Shown piece after piece: positions 1-8,066 of a DNA stretch of 64,000 nucleotides. Positions within the stretch are counted from its first letter, which is position 1; each line of letters starts with the position of its first letter. A program made the position numbers and the translations under genes. Source of the stretch: Actinophytocola sp036378875 (lineage in GTDB: Bacteria; Actinomycetota; Actinomycetes; Mycobacteriales; Pseudonocardiaceae); the NCBI RefSeq assembly GCF_036378875.1, contig NZ_DASUVO010000176.1:124001-188000 (forward strand), given 5' to 3'. Under the pieces are notes generated by a model, which did not search any database, was not told the origin of the DNA, and saw only the letters and a program-made list of their open reading frames with translations.

Positions 1-2179
1 CTTCGAGCCTTGCGAGCTCCGTCAGCTCCGACGGCTCCAGCCGAAGCCTGAGCAAGCTCCGCGCCGACCCGCGCAACCCCCGCCGGGCCAGCAACCGCTC
101 CGCGATCGCCTCCCGATCCTTCGGTGGGAAGTACGAGAACGCGCCTCGTAGGGCCGGCACCGCCACGAGAAAGTCGTGATCGCTGAAGGAAGCCACCACC
201 TCGTCCAGTGTGGACAGCACCGTATCGTCCGACGCGAGGACCTCGTCCCGTGCCAGGGCGAACAAACCGGCCAGCCAGTCACCCAAAGTGGTCGTCGTTG
301 TCGCGCCACGGATCGCCGGTCGCGGCTCCACCGCATCGCCGAGTGACCAGGTCAGTCCAAACGCCGCGCCCCTGAGGTCCGGCGGCGCGGTCTGGTCGTT
401 GGCGATCCTGCGCATCACCGCAACGGCGGCCTCGCGGTCGGTGGCCGACGAGTAGTGGACGAGCGTGTCCCGCAACGCGGTGATCGTCTGCAGGCGCGCG
501 GGGTTCGCCGGGGCGGGGCCGGTGTGGATCCCTTCGGCCAGCCACAGGATCCGGCTCACCGACACCTCCAGCACCGAACCCAGCAGCGGGCTGCCCGCGG
601 TGCCGAGCAGGCGGTCATGGCGCCACAGCCCGAGCACGATCGCCAGCACCCCGGCGAACTCCGCCAGGTCCGACGCCTCCGCCACCTTCGGGCGGAGCCG
701 GTCGAGCACCGTCATCGACAGGTCGGCCAGACCGCAGAACGTGGCGTCGAACAGCGTGGTCGCCAGATCCGTGGACGCCAGCCGACCCAGGAGCACGGCC
801 TGTGCCGCGTCCGCCAGGGTGGGGCCGTGGGCTCCCGCCTCGATGAGTGCCGGGAGTTGGAGGTCCGTCCTCGCCCGCTCCCACTCCTCGTGCAGCACCG
901 GGTCGACACCGCTCGCCGGTCCGGAAAGTCTTTTGTAGCCGGGGATGCGCAGCACCCGCAGCCGGTGCAGCACCCGGCTGCGCTCGACCTCCACGGTCAG
1001 GTCCAACCGCACCGGACCGCTGCCGGACAGGTCGTGCCGGTCGAGCTGCGCGTCGACGTCGTGCACCAACGGCGGCAACGGGGTGTGCCGGTGCAGCTTC
1101 CCCACCCGGTCACCGCTCAGCGCCGCCACCATCTCGACCACGACCGGGTCCGTGCCCGCCACCAGCTCACCGCGGCGGGTCCACGGCAGCGGCTCCTCCA
1201 GCGCGTTGCCCACCAGCGCCGATGCCAGGCCGTCGAGCATGTCCGTCCGCGCCGGGTGCGGATGTCCACGCAGCCGCGCCAACCCCTCGGCCTGTGTGCG
1301 GGCCGCGATCAGGTCCGCCGTCGACACCCGCTGCTTCCGCTTCCGCAGGCGCCGGACGACCGTCTCCATCAACGCCGTCGCCGCCCGGGCCGGGCCGTCC
1401 TCCCACAGTCGCTGGTAGTAGGCAGGCGACGGCATGCCCGACTGGTAGCCGGTGAACGCGTCGAGCCGCCGGAACGAGTACGGCACCAGATAGCTGCCCT
1501 GCGTCGCGCCGTCCGGCGGCGCCGGCAGCTCCGGCCACGCCGTGTCACCCGACTGCGCCAGCGTCACCAGGGCCGGCCGGTGGAAGCCACCCGTCACCAC
1601 GACCACCGGCCGGTCACCGGCGTCGGCCACGGCCGCCCGCACCCAGGCGGCCATGAACGCTTCCCGCTCGGTGTCCGACGGTCCGGCCGCGGCCGCGCCG
1701 CGCAACACGTCGAAGTACGCGGCCAACCCGGACGTGTCACCCGTGACCTCGAACAGGTGGTCCCACAACGTGTCCACGTTGTCCACCGCGTACACCTGGC
1801 ACAGCCGTTCCATCGCGTCGGCGTACCTGGCCTCCGCGTCCGCGTAGACGTTCACCCGATCCTCGAACGCCGGATGCCACGCCGGCAGGTCGATGAACCG
1901 GATTTGCGCGCCAACCCGCGTGGCTTCCGCCAGCGCAACCCACTCCGGTGAGTACTCGCAGAACGGCATCCACGACATGTGCTCACGCTCCGCCGAACGA
2001 AAATGCGTGAAAACCGCGATCGGCAGCGTGTGTGCGAGCAGGAGTTCGTTCATCCGGTCGTTCAGGTCCGCCGGACCTTCGACCAGAACGTACGCGGGTC
2101 GAAGCAAGTCGATCGTGGATTGGACCAAGTGTGCGCAGGCTGGGCTGAAGTGCCGGACGCCGATGAACGTGGCGGGCAT
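1..2179 (-). CDS. DUF5682 family protein, C-terminus cut by window edge
   Basis: The frame is open from an ATG at 2179 to the window edge, giving 726 codons with no stop. The start overlaps the stop of the MoxR gene (ATGA), so the two are translationally coupled. The N-terminus carries GVRHFSP (about residues 7-13) and VLVEGP (31-36). This reads like the first strand-loop of the TraB/ChaN/EreA-type superfamily, whose members use such His and Glu residues. That superfamily link is inference; the DUF5682 assignment rests on these motifs and on the gene order. A second block around residues 195-202 reads VVVVTGGFHRPALV. No signal peptide is seen, so it is probably cytosolic. The family runs to roughly 750-800 residues, so little is missing. 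Enzymatic function is unknown. Confidence 0.8.
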   Translation of the reverse strand, partial: MPATFIGVRHFSPACAHLVQSTIDLLRPAYVLVEGPADLNDRMNELLLAHTLPIAVFTHFRSAEREHMSWMPFCEYSPEWVALAEATRVGAQIRFIDLPAWHPAFEDRVNVYADAEARYADAMERLCQVYAVDNVDTLWDHLFEVTGDTSGLAAYFDVLRGAAAAGPSDTEREAFMAAWVRAAVADAGDRPVVVVTGGFHRPALVTLAQSGDTAWPELPAPPDGATQGSYLVPYSFRRLDAFTGYQSGMPSPAYYQRLWEDGPARAATALMETVVRRLRKRKQRVSTADLIAARTQAEGLARLRGHPHPARTDMLDGLASALVGNALEEPLPWTRRGELVAGTDPVVVEMVAALSGDRVGKLHRHTPLPPLVHDVDAQLDRHDLSGSGPVRLDLTVEVERSRVLHRLRVLRIPGYKRLSGPASGVDPVLHEEWERARTDLQLPALIEAGAHGPTLADAAQAVLLGRLASTDLATTLFDATFCGLADLSMTVLDRLRPKVAEASDLAEFAGVLAIVLGLWRHDRLLGTAGSPLLGSVLEVSVSRILWLAEGIHTGPAPANPARLQTITALRDTLVHYSSATDREAAVAVMRRIANDQTAPPDLRGAAFGLTWSLGDAVEPRPAIRGATTTTTLGDWLAGLFALARDEVLASDDTVLSTLDEVVASFSDHDFLVAVPALRGAFSYFPPKDREAIAERLLARRGLRGSARSLLRLRLEPSELTELARLE

Positions 2180-3258
2180 CAGGGCAGCGCGAACCGGCTC
2201 GCGTGGAGCTCCTGCCAGTGAACGCCTTTCTTGCGCGGCACCTGTTGCTCCAGATATCGGCGCAACCTCGCCAGGTCGTCCGCGTTGTCCTTCGCCGCGG
2301 CGCCGGCCAGGCACTCGACGATGTCCGCCGCCGTGCCCGCCTCGCCACGCAGGTACCAGCCACGCAGGCCAACCGCGTGGGCGACCGACACCGCCTCGGC
2401 CGTGCTCATCACGGTCGTCAGCCGGTCCATCGGCTCGTTGCGGTCGGTCACCCCGGTGCGCAGCTCCCGGAACGTCGTCACCAGAACTTCGAGCACTTCC
2501 TTGCTCGGTGCGACGGTCACGCCCGACCGTCGAAGCAAGTTCGTGGCTTCGGCCTCCACGAGAGCGAGTTCGGTCGAAAAGTCGGCGATGGGGAACACGG
2601 TCTCGAAGTTGAAGCGCCGCTTGAGCGCGGCGCTCATCTCGTTGACGCCACGGTCACGGGTGTTCGCGGTGGCGATCACGTTGAAGCCGTCGCGGGCGAA
2701 GACCATCGCGTCCGGGCCCGTCAGCTCCGGGATCGCGACGACCCGCTCGGACAGCAGCGACAACAGCGAGTCCTGCACCTCGAGCGGGCAGCGCGTGATC
2801 TCCTCGAACCGCACCACCTTGCCCTCGGCCATGCCCCGCACCATCGGCGCCGCCACCAGCGACCGCGGTGTCGGCCCCTCCGCGACCAGCAGCGCGTAGT
2901 TCCACGAGTACTTGATCTGGTCCTCTGTGGTCGCGGCCCCACCCTGGATGGTGAGCGTCGAGTCGCCGCTGACGGCCGCCGCGAGCAGCTCCGACAGCAG
3001 CGACTTCGCCGTGCCCGGCTCGCCGACCAGCATGAGCCCGCGGCTCGTCGCCAGCGTCACCAGCGCGCGGTCGACGAGCGACGGGTCACCGACGAACTTG
3101 CGGGAGATGCCGCGGGACTCGTCGCCGACGACGAACCGGCGAGCCGCGTCGAGCGACAGCGCCCATCCCGGCGGACGCGGCCCGTCCTCCGCGCGAAGTC
3201 GGGCCAGTTCATCCGCGTACCGCACTTCCGCGGGCGGGCGCTGGAGGTTGTCGGTCAC
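2179..3258 (-). CDS. MoxR-type AAA+ ATPase
   Basis: This 359-residue protein has a Walker A motif GEPGTAKS at residues 79-86, Walker B VVRFEEI at 148-154 and a sensor-1 strand FNVIATANTRD at 192-202. That is the AAA_5/MoxR layout. The GTG start overlaps the upstream stop (GTGA) and the stop overlaps the next ATG, so it sits in the middle of a coupled three-gene operon. MoxR ATPases act as chaperone-like remodelers of partner proteins, often with VWA-domain proteins; any VWA partner would lie beyond the left edge. Here the visible partners are a WGR-DUF4132 protein and a DUF5682 protein. ATPase identity is certain; the remodelled client is unknown. Confidence 0.9.
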   Translation of the reverse strand: MTDNLQRPPAEVRYADELARLRAEDGPRPPGWALSLDAARRFVVGDESRGISRKFVGDPSLVDRALVTLATSRGLMLVGEPGTAKSLLSELLAAAVSGDSTLTIQGGAATTEDQIKYSWNYALLVAEGPTPRSLVAAPMVRGMAEGKVVRFEEITRCPLEVQDSLLSLLSERVVAIPELTGPDAMVFARDGFNVIATANTRDRGVNEMSAALKRRFNFETVFPIADFSTELALVEAEATNLLRRSGVTVAPSKEVLEVLVTTFRELRTGVTDRNEPMDRLTTVMSTAEAVSVAHAVGLRGWYLRGEAGTAADIVECLAGAAAKDNADDLARLRRYLEQQVPRKKGVHWQELHASRFALP

Positions 3259-6200
3259 CGTGTCGTTCCTGTCAGTTCGGTGAGATCGGCGAGCACCTCG
3301 GACGCGGTCACCGCGTCCAGCTCACCGAGGGGCCGGGCACCCTCGGGGGAGAAGTAACCGTCGTCGTCCGGGTTCAGCCACACCTTCGTGATCTTCTGCT
3401 CCGGGAACTCGTCGACCATGGCGACCACGATGCCCGGCTCGATCTCCACGATGACGGTGCGACCGCCCGGCACGGGCCGCAGGATCCAGCCCTCGACGCC
3501 GCCGTCCTCCGGGGCGGCGCGGCGCCACCCTTTGTTGGTCATCCCGAGCACCTTGACCGTCGGCAGCACCACGTTGGCGAACATCGTCAGCTCGGTCGCC
3601 GTCCGCTCCTCGGCGGTCAGCGCGTACACGGGCCTGCCGAGCTGCGGGAACGGCTGGAGGATCTCGTAGTCGGCGAAGATCTCCGCCCACGCGGCCAGGT
3701 CGTCGGCCAGATGCAGCGGGTGGACGATGCCGATGCTCGCCTCGTCCGGCAGCGTCACCGTGTCGTCCGTGACGCCCGCGAACGTGCGGTCCTCCGCGAC
3801 CCGGAAGGTCAGCGTGACGGCATCACCCGGCTCGTCGCCGCGGTAGGTCGCCCACACCAGCCGGCGCACGACGTGCCGCAGCACCGGGTGCGCGACGAAC
3901 AGGTCGCGGAACTCGGTCGTCGTCCACCGCCGACCTTCGACCATGGCTTGTTGCAGCCGGCGGACCTGGTCCGCGGCCAGAGTTCGGACATCTTTCTTCA
4001 ATGCGGCGAACCGTTTGTACGACGCTGGTGCCAGGTTGTCGTCGTCCCGGACGCCGGGCTTCGGCAGGTCCTTGCGGCGGGCACCGGTTTCGTCGACGAC
4101 GTACGGCACGAGGCGCTCGTCGAAGCCGACGACGAACGTGCGCGGCCCGTAGTCGAGGACCAGGCTGCCGTCGTCGTCGAGACCGAGATCGGGCACCAGT
4201 CGGTCGGCGAGTTGGTCGGCGGTGAGCTCGAGTTCGGCCGCCACCTCTGCGATCTTCTCCTGCGCCTTGGTGCGCAGGCCGGTGAACTTGACCTTCTGCG
4301 CGATGCCGTGCAGGTGCATGAGCGCGACGTCCGTGCCGATGGCGGCGAGGACGTCGAGCGCGTTGACGGCGCGGCTGTGCCCGCCCTCGCCCGGCCAGGC
4401 ACGGACGAGCGGGGTGAGTCGGCGGACGGTCTCGTCGTCGCCCCACCAGCCGAGCGCGGTGAGCGCCCAGCCGTCCTTGGCCGGCATGTCCGCGGTCTGC
4501 CACGCGGCGAACAGTGCCCAGGCGAAGTCGGCGAGGGAGTCCGGCGTGCACAGCTGTCTGACGACGTCGACCCCGGGATAGATTTCGTCCGGTTTGGACA
4601 TCGCGAGCATGGTGACCACGTGCGTGGTCGCGGTGCGGGGAAGCGCCGTGCCGTGCTCACGCGTGATCAGTTGCGGGAGGGTGGCGACGTCCAGCCAGGC
4701 GGGCACCGGCGGGATGCGGGCCGGCAGCACGTCGAACGGATCGGTGGCGAGCAGCGTCGCGATCCCGGCGGCCGCCTGTTCGCCGTACCGGGCGGCGGCC
4801 TCGGTGACGACGGCCGGGTCCAGCAGCCGCAACGCGGCCTCGGCGGCCTTGCGCTCCTTGCCCGGTTTGCCGAGCGCGGCGGGAACGAGAGCGCGTGCGG
4901 CGGCCTCCGGGTGCCGCCCGAACCAGGCACGGGCGATATTGCGCACCGACTTGAGCCGGGCCAACGCGTCGGCCATCAGCGTGGCGACCTCGGCGTCGGC
5001 GAGCGGGAGGAACGCCCCGGCGGTCATGGCCGCACCACCGCGTCGCGCGATGTGCAGCAGCACGGGGAGGACGTCGAGCTCGTAGCGGGCCGCGAGGTGG
5101 CGCAGCCAATCCCCGGCGAACCACGATTCCGCCGGTCGCCACTCGGCCAGCAGCGGACGCGTGACCTCGTCCGGCCCGAGGGCGATGACCAGGCCTTCCT
5201 GGTAGCCGAGTGTGCCCGCGCGGAACATGCCACGGATGTCGTTCGGGTGCCTGGACGCCACCCAGTAGCGGTCCCAACGATCCGTCGACGTCCACTCGTC
5301 CCGTTCGCCCGGCAGCCAGACGACCGCCGGTGTGACGTCCGGGACGAGATCGGTGACGACGACGGGTTTCGCCGCCGCGCGCTTCTTCCTGGTCCACGGC
5401 GGGGCGACGAACAGCGGCGGGAGGCTGGCGGGGTCGGCCTCGGCCACCGGCCGCGGCAGCTGCGCGAGCCTGGCCCGCGTGGCGGCGGGCAGTTCGGCCT
5501 TCGCGAGGAGGTCGGCGTGTGTGCGCACATGGGCGCGCAGGAGGTCGGTCGCGGCGGGGTTCGAGTGTGCCGCGGCCAGCTTGCGCGCCGCGCGCACGGG
5601 GAAGCGGTCCATCGCCTCCTGGAGGAAGGGCCGCACCCACCGTTTCGTCGCACGGCGCACCAGCAGCTCGAACGCCTCGTCGGTGGGAATGAGGGCCAGC
5701 GCGGCCAACACCTGCTTGATCTCGTCGGTGTAGTTGCCGGCATGCTGGTCGTACAGCCTGGCGAAGAACGGCGCGACGGCCGGGCCGATCCCGTCGACCA
5801 TCGTCGGTGCCACGGTGGGCGAGTTGAGCAGGTAGTACGGGTCGATCTCCATGCCCGCCAGCTGTTCGAGGTCGTCGACCGCCTCGGCCAGCAGCGGCGT
5901 GGCGTGCCTCCTGATCCCGACGACGGCGTCGACCCAGTCCTTGCGCTCCGGCACGAGGAACGCGGTGACCAGCAGGTCGTGCTTGGTCCGCCGGTACTCC
6001 TCCAACGCGTCGACGGCGTCGGAGTGGTCTTCCTCGCTCGCGACGGCGAGGTGCCAGCGGAGCCGGCCGGCCAGGGTCTCCACACAGGGCACGTTGCTGA
6101 GTGCCTGAACCCCGCTCTTGTGCCGTTGGAAGGCCGAGTAGTTCACGAACATCGGCTGGCGTTCCATGACGGCCCGTGTCGCCCAGGCGAGCCCGTGCTC

Positions 6201-7223
6201 GGCGACCCAGGCGTCGACGAAGGCAGCGGTCTCGCCGGGCCTGCCCGTGTCCTTCTGGTTCGTGACGGCCCAGTCGACGATGGTGGCCACCACGGCGGCG
6301 TCCCTCGGGCTGCCGGTCCGTTCGTCGAGGTAGGTGCGTGCCTCGCCGACGTCGCCGTTGCCGCCACGGCGCTCGATGACCTCCACGACCTTGCTCCGGA
6401 ACTCGTCGACCAGCCGCCACGCGCGGTCAGGGTCGGCGTCGAGCGAGGGGACGAACCGCCCACCGCGGCGCGGGTGGATCAGAGCACGCCAGGCGTCGGG
6501 ATAGACGAAGACATCCTCGTCGGGGACGGCCACCCCGACCGCCGCCACCCCGACCGCCGCCACCCCGACCGCCGGCACACCGGCCGCCGGCACACCGGCC
6601 GCCGGCCCGCTGCCGGTTGCCACGCTGCCCGCCGCCACGCTGCCCGCCGCCACGCCGGCCGCCGCCGCGACACTGCCGGTCGTCGCACCAACCGCCGCTT
6701 CGCCGGCGGTCGCCTTGCCGGCGGTCGCCTCGCTGTCCGCCCCGGTGTCGGTGGGGGCTGCGGTGGTCGTCGCCTCGGTGTCGGTGGTGGTTGCGCTGGT
6801 CGTCGCCCCCGTGGCAGCGGTCGCCTCCGTGGCCGATGCCGCGTCGGCGGCGGTTGTCGCGCCGGCCGTTGCCCCGTCGGCGATTGCCGTGTCGGCGACT
6901 GCCGCCGGACTTGGCCCGACCGCCGCCGGACTTGGGGTGATCGGTGCCGGACTTGCTCCAGCACTCACCGCACTTGCTGCGACGGGCGCGACCGAGGCGG
7001 CGTCGGATGGATCTTCCTCGTAGCCTTTCTTCAGTTTCTGGGTGACGAGCTTCGCGACGTGGGCTTCCGCCTCGGTCGCCGACACCAGGTCCTTCACCTG
7101 CGTCTGGCCGGCGGTCCCGACGCGGCCGAAGTTGATGGTCACCGTCGAGCCGTCACGGTCGATCGACCAGAACTTGTGTGACGTACCGCTCTCGAAGGTG
7201 AAGCGCCGCACGCTGCCCCCCAT
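3255..7223 (-). CDS. WGR domain and DUF4132 protein with long low-complexity linker
   Basis: This is a 1322-residue protein. Residues 1-70 form a WGR domain (FWSIDRDG, then NFGRVGTAGQ, with Phe where Trp is usual). Residues about 75-235 are an Ala/Thr/Val/Gly-rich linker encoded partly by near-perfect 15-bp repeats. The remainder is helical-repeat-like and ends in a DUF4132 region (about 1050-1240) with RRWTTTEFRDLFVAHP and RRLVWATY. The architecture matches the MolR-type WGR-DUF4132 family. The gene leads an operon with MoxR and DUF5682 through a GTGA overlap. WGR domains occur in PARPs and in nucleic-acid-associated proteins; the function of DUF4132 is not established. No membrane segment or signal peptide is seen. 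Confidence 0.85.
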   Translation of the reverse strand: MGGSVRRFTFESGTSHKFWSIDRDGSTVTINFGRVGTAGQTQVKDLVSATEAEAHVAKLVTQKLKKGYEEDPSDAASVAPVAASAVSAGASPAPITPSPAAVGPSPAAVADTAIADGATAGATTAADAASATEATAATGATTSATTTDTEATTTAAPTDTGADSEATAGKATAGEAAVGATTGSVAAAAGVAAGSVAAGSVATGSGPAAGVPAAGVPAVGVAAVGVAAVGVAVPDEDVFVYPDAWRALIHPRRGGRFVPSLDADPDRAWRLVDEFRSKVVEVIERRGGNGDVGEARTYLDERTGSPRDAAVVATIVDWAVTNQKDTGRPGETAAFVDAWVAEHGLAWATRAVMERQPMFVNYSAFQRHKSGVQALSNVPCVETLAGRLRWHLAVASEEDHSDAVDALEEYRRTKHDLLVTAFLVPERKDWVDAVVGIRRHATPLLAEAVDDLEQLAGMEIDPYYLLNSPTVAPTMVDGIGPAVAPFFARLYDQHAGNYTDEIKQVLAALALIPTDEAFELLVRRATKRWVRPFLQEAMDRFPVRAARKLAAAHSNPAATDLLRAHVRTHADLLAKAELPAATRARLAQLPRPVAEADPASLPPLFVAPPWTRKKRAAAKPVVVTDLVPDVTPAVVWLPGERDEWTSTDRWDRYWVASRHPNDIRGMFRAGTLGYQEGLVIALGPDEVTRPLLAEWRPAESWFAGDWLRHLAARYELDVLPVLLHIARRGGAAMTAGAFLPLADAEVATLMADALARLKSVRNIARAWFGRHPEAAARALVPAALGKPGKERKAAEAALRLLDPAVVTEAAARYGEQAAAGIATLLATDPFDVLPARIPPVPAWLDVATLPQLITREHGTALPRTATTHVVTMLAMSKPDEIYPGVDVVRQLCTPDSLADFAWALFAAWQTADMPAKDGWALTALGWWGDDETVRRLTPLVRAWPGEGGHSRAVNALDVLAAIGTDVALMHLHGIAQKVKFTGLRTKAQEKIAEVAAELELTADQLADRLVPDLGLDDDGSLVLDYGPRTFVVGFDERLVPYVVDETGARRKDLPKPGVRDDDNLAPASYKRFAALKKDVRTLAADQVRRLQQAMVEGRRWTTTEFRDLFVAHPVLRHVVRRLVWATYRGDEPGDAVTLTFRVAEDRTFAGVTDDTVTLPDEASIGIVHPLHLADDLAAWAEIFADYEILQPFPQLGRPVYALTAEERTATELTMFANVVLPTVKVLGMTNKGWRRAAPEDGGVEGWILRPVPGGRTVIVEIEPGIVVAMVDEFPEQKITKVWLNPDDDGYFSPEGARPLGELDAVTASEVLADLTELTGTTR
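6525..6680 (-). repeat. 15-bp coding minisatellite in the DUF4132 linker
   Basis: Tandem copies of a GC-rich 15-mer, read on the minus strand as Val-Gly-Val-Ala-Ala and then Val-Pro-Ala-Ala-Gly variants, occupy this stretch. Degenerate Ala-rich units continue to about 6960. Because the unit is a multiple of three, copy-number change would lengthen or shorten the linker without breaking the frame. Confidence 0.8.
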
Positions 7224-7298
7224 TGATCCCTGGGTCCCGACCCGGCGGAGATCCTAAACCCAGCGAAATCCGCGCGGACAGGGCACGATGACAGGACC

Positions 7299-7706
7299 AT
7301 GGCCGCAGGGAAGCACGTCAAGCGGGTGACGATCGGCGTCGTCGGAGGTGTCGTCCTCCTCGTCGGGGTCGCCCTGCTCGTGTTGCCCGGACCGGGCCTG
7401 CTGCTCGTGCTCGCCGGACTGCTGATTCTCGCCTCAGAGTTTCCGTGGCTCGAACGCTACGTCGACCCCGTGCGGGACCGGGCCATGAAGGCCGCGGAGG
7501 ACAGCGTGTCCTCGCCACTGCGGATCACCGGGTCGGTGCTGTGCGGGCTCGGGCTGCTCGCGGCCGGCGTCATCTGGGGGCTGCGGGTCTTCCCCTGGCT
7601 GCCGCTGGCGGGGTGGAGCACCGGGTCCAGCCTGATCCTGTCCGGGATCGTGCTGCTCGCCCTGCTCGGCTGGAGCTACCGGAAGGTCAGCGCACGGCGT
7701 CGGTGA
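7299..7706 (+). CDS. PGPGW-family small transmembrane protein
   Basis: A 135-residue protein with two hydrophobic hairpins (about residues 10-48 and 76-128) separated by a charged loop. The first hairpin contains the VLPGPG motif followed by LASEFPWLERY, matching the putative transmembrane PGPGW family (TIGR02611-like). It ends in a basic tail KVSARRR. It is divergent from the WGR-DUF4132 gene across 75 bp. Its 3' end overlaps the remnant of a decayed hydrolase on the other strand. Biochemical role unknown. Confidence 0.8.
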   Translation: MAAGKHVKRVTIGVVGGVVLLVGVALLVLPGPGLLLVLAGLLILASEFPWLERYVDPVRDRAMKAAEDSVSSPLRITGSVLCGLGLLAAGVIWGLRVFPWLPLAGWSTGSSLILSGIVLLALLGWSYRKVSARRR

Positions 7707-7992
7707 TGTGCTCGCCCAGCAGGTCGGGGGCCGCACGTGCGCGAGGTGGACCTGCCCGGCAAGCCGGAGCGTCTTCGCCTGCGGAAGTGCGCTCGCGAAC
7801 AGGGCGGACGCCACCCCTCCGACTGCTCGCCGACCAGCAGCGTCACCGGCCCGGCGAGGCTCGGGTAGCGGTCGAGTGCCGGGCTGTGCGCGTTGATCGC
7901 GGCCAACTCTCCGCGAGTGGTGCGGCCAGCGGGACGAACGCCGCCCAGGCCGGTGACCGACGCTGGTCCTCGACGTACTCGGCCGAGAACAC
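7687..7992 (-). pseudogene. decayed alpha/beta-hydrolase, C-terminal remnant
   Basis: Three minus-strand frames in succession read as pieces of one alpha/beta-hydrolase C-terminus. They are VFSAEYVEDQRRSPAW (from about 7992), then SPALDRYPSLAGPVTLLVGE, then ASALFASALPQAKTLRLAGQ with VHLAHVR. A third frame jump gives DLLGEHITDAVR and a TGA at 7687-7689. The VTLLVGE strand and the late LAGQVHLAHV (Gly-Gln-x-His) block are typical of the acid and histidine ends of the fold. At least three frameshifts are needed, and the N-terminal half with the nucleophile is absent. The order of fragments is seen in the sequence; the family assignment is inference. Confidence 0.65.
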
Positions 7993-8001
7993 TTGCGAAC
8001 G

Positions 8002-8036
8002 AAGTGGCCTCCGACACATCGTGCCAGAGGCCACTT
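8002..8036 (-). terminator. hairpin downstream of the metallopeptidase gene
   Basis: Arms AAGTGGCCTC (8002-8011) and GAGGCCACTT (8027-8036) form a perfect 10-bp stem with a 15-nt loop, about 30 nt past the stop codon of the minus-strand peptidase. There is no strong U-tract, as is common for actinobacterial terminators. It may also be a copy of a dispersed palindrome. Confidence 0.55.
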
Positions 8037-8066
8037 GGTCCAACTCTCAGCCGACTTCGTCCAATG

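Noticed and set aside
455..1951. Long plus-strand open frame (498 codons)
   Set aside because: Shadow of the minus-strand DUF5682 gene. Its translation is Arg/Gln/His-rich with no motifs, while the minus strand is open to the window edge with recognisable blocks.
3711..7181. Plus-strand open frame of 1156 codons
   Set aside because: Antisense shadow of the DUF4132 gene; composition is Arg/Gly/Asp/Val-rich low complexity, as expected for third-position GC bias.
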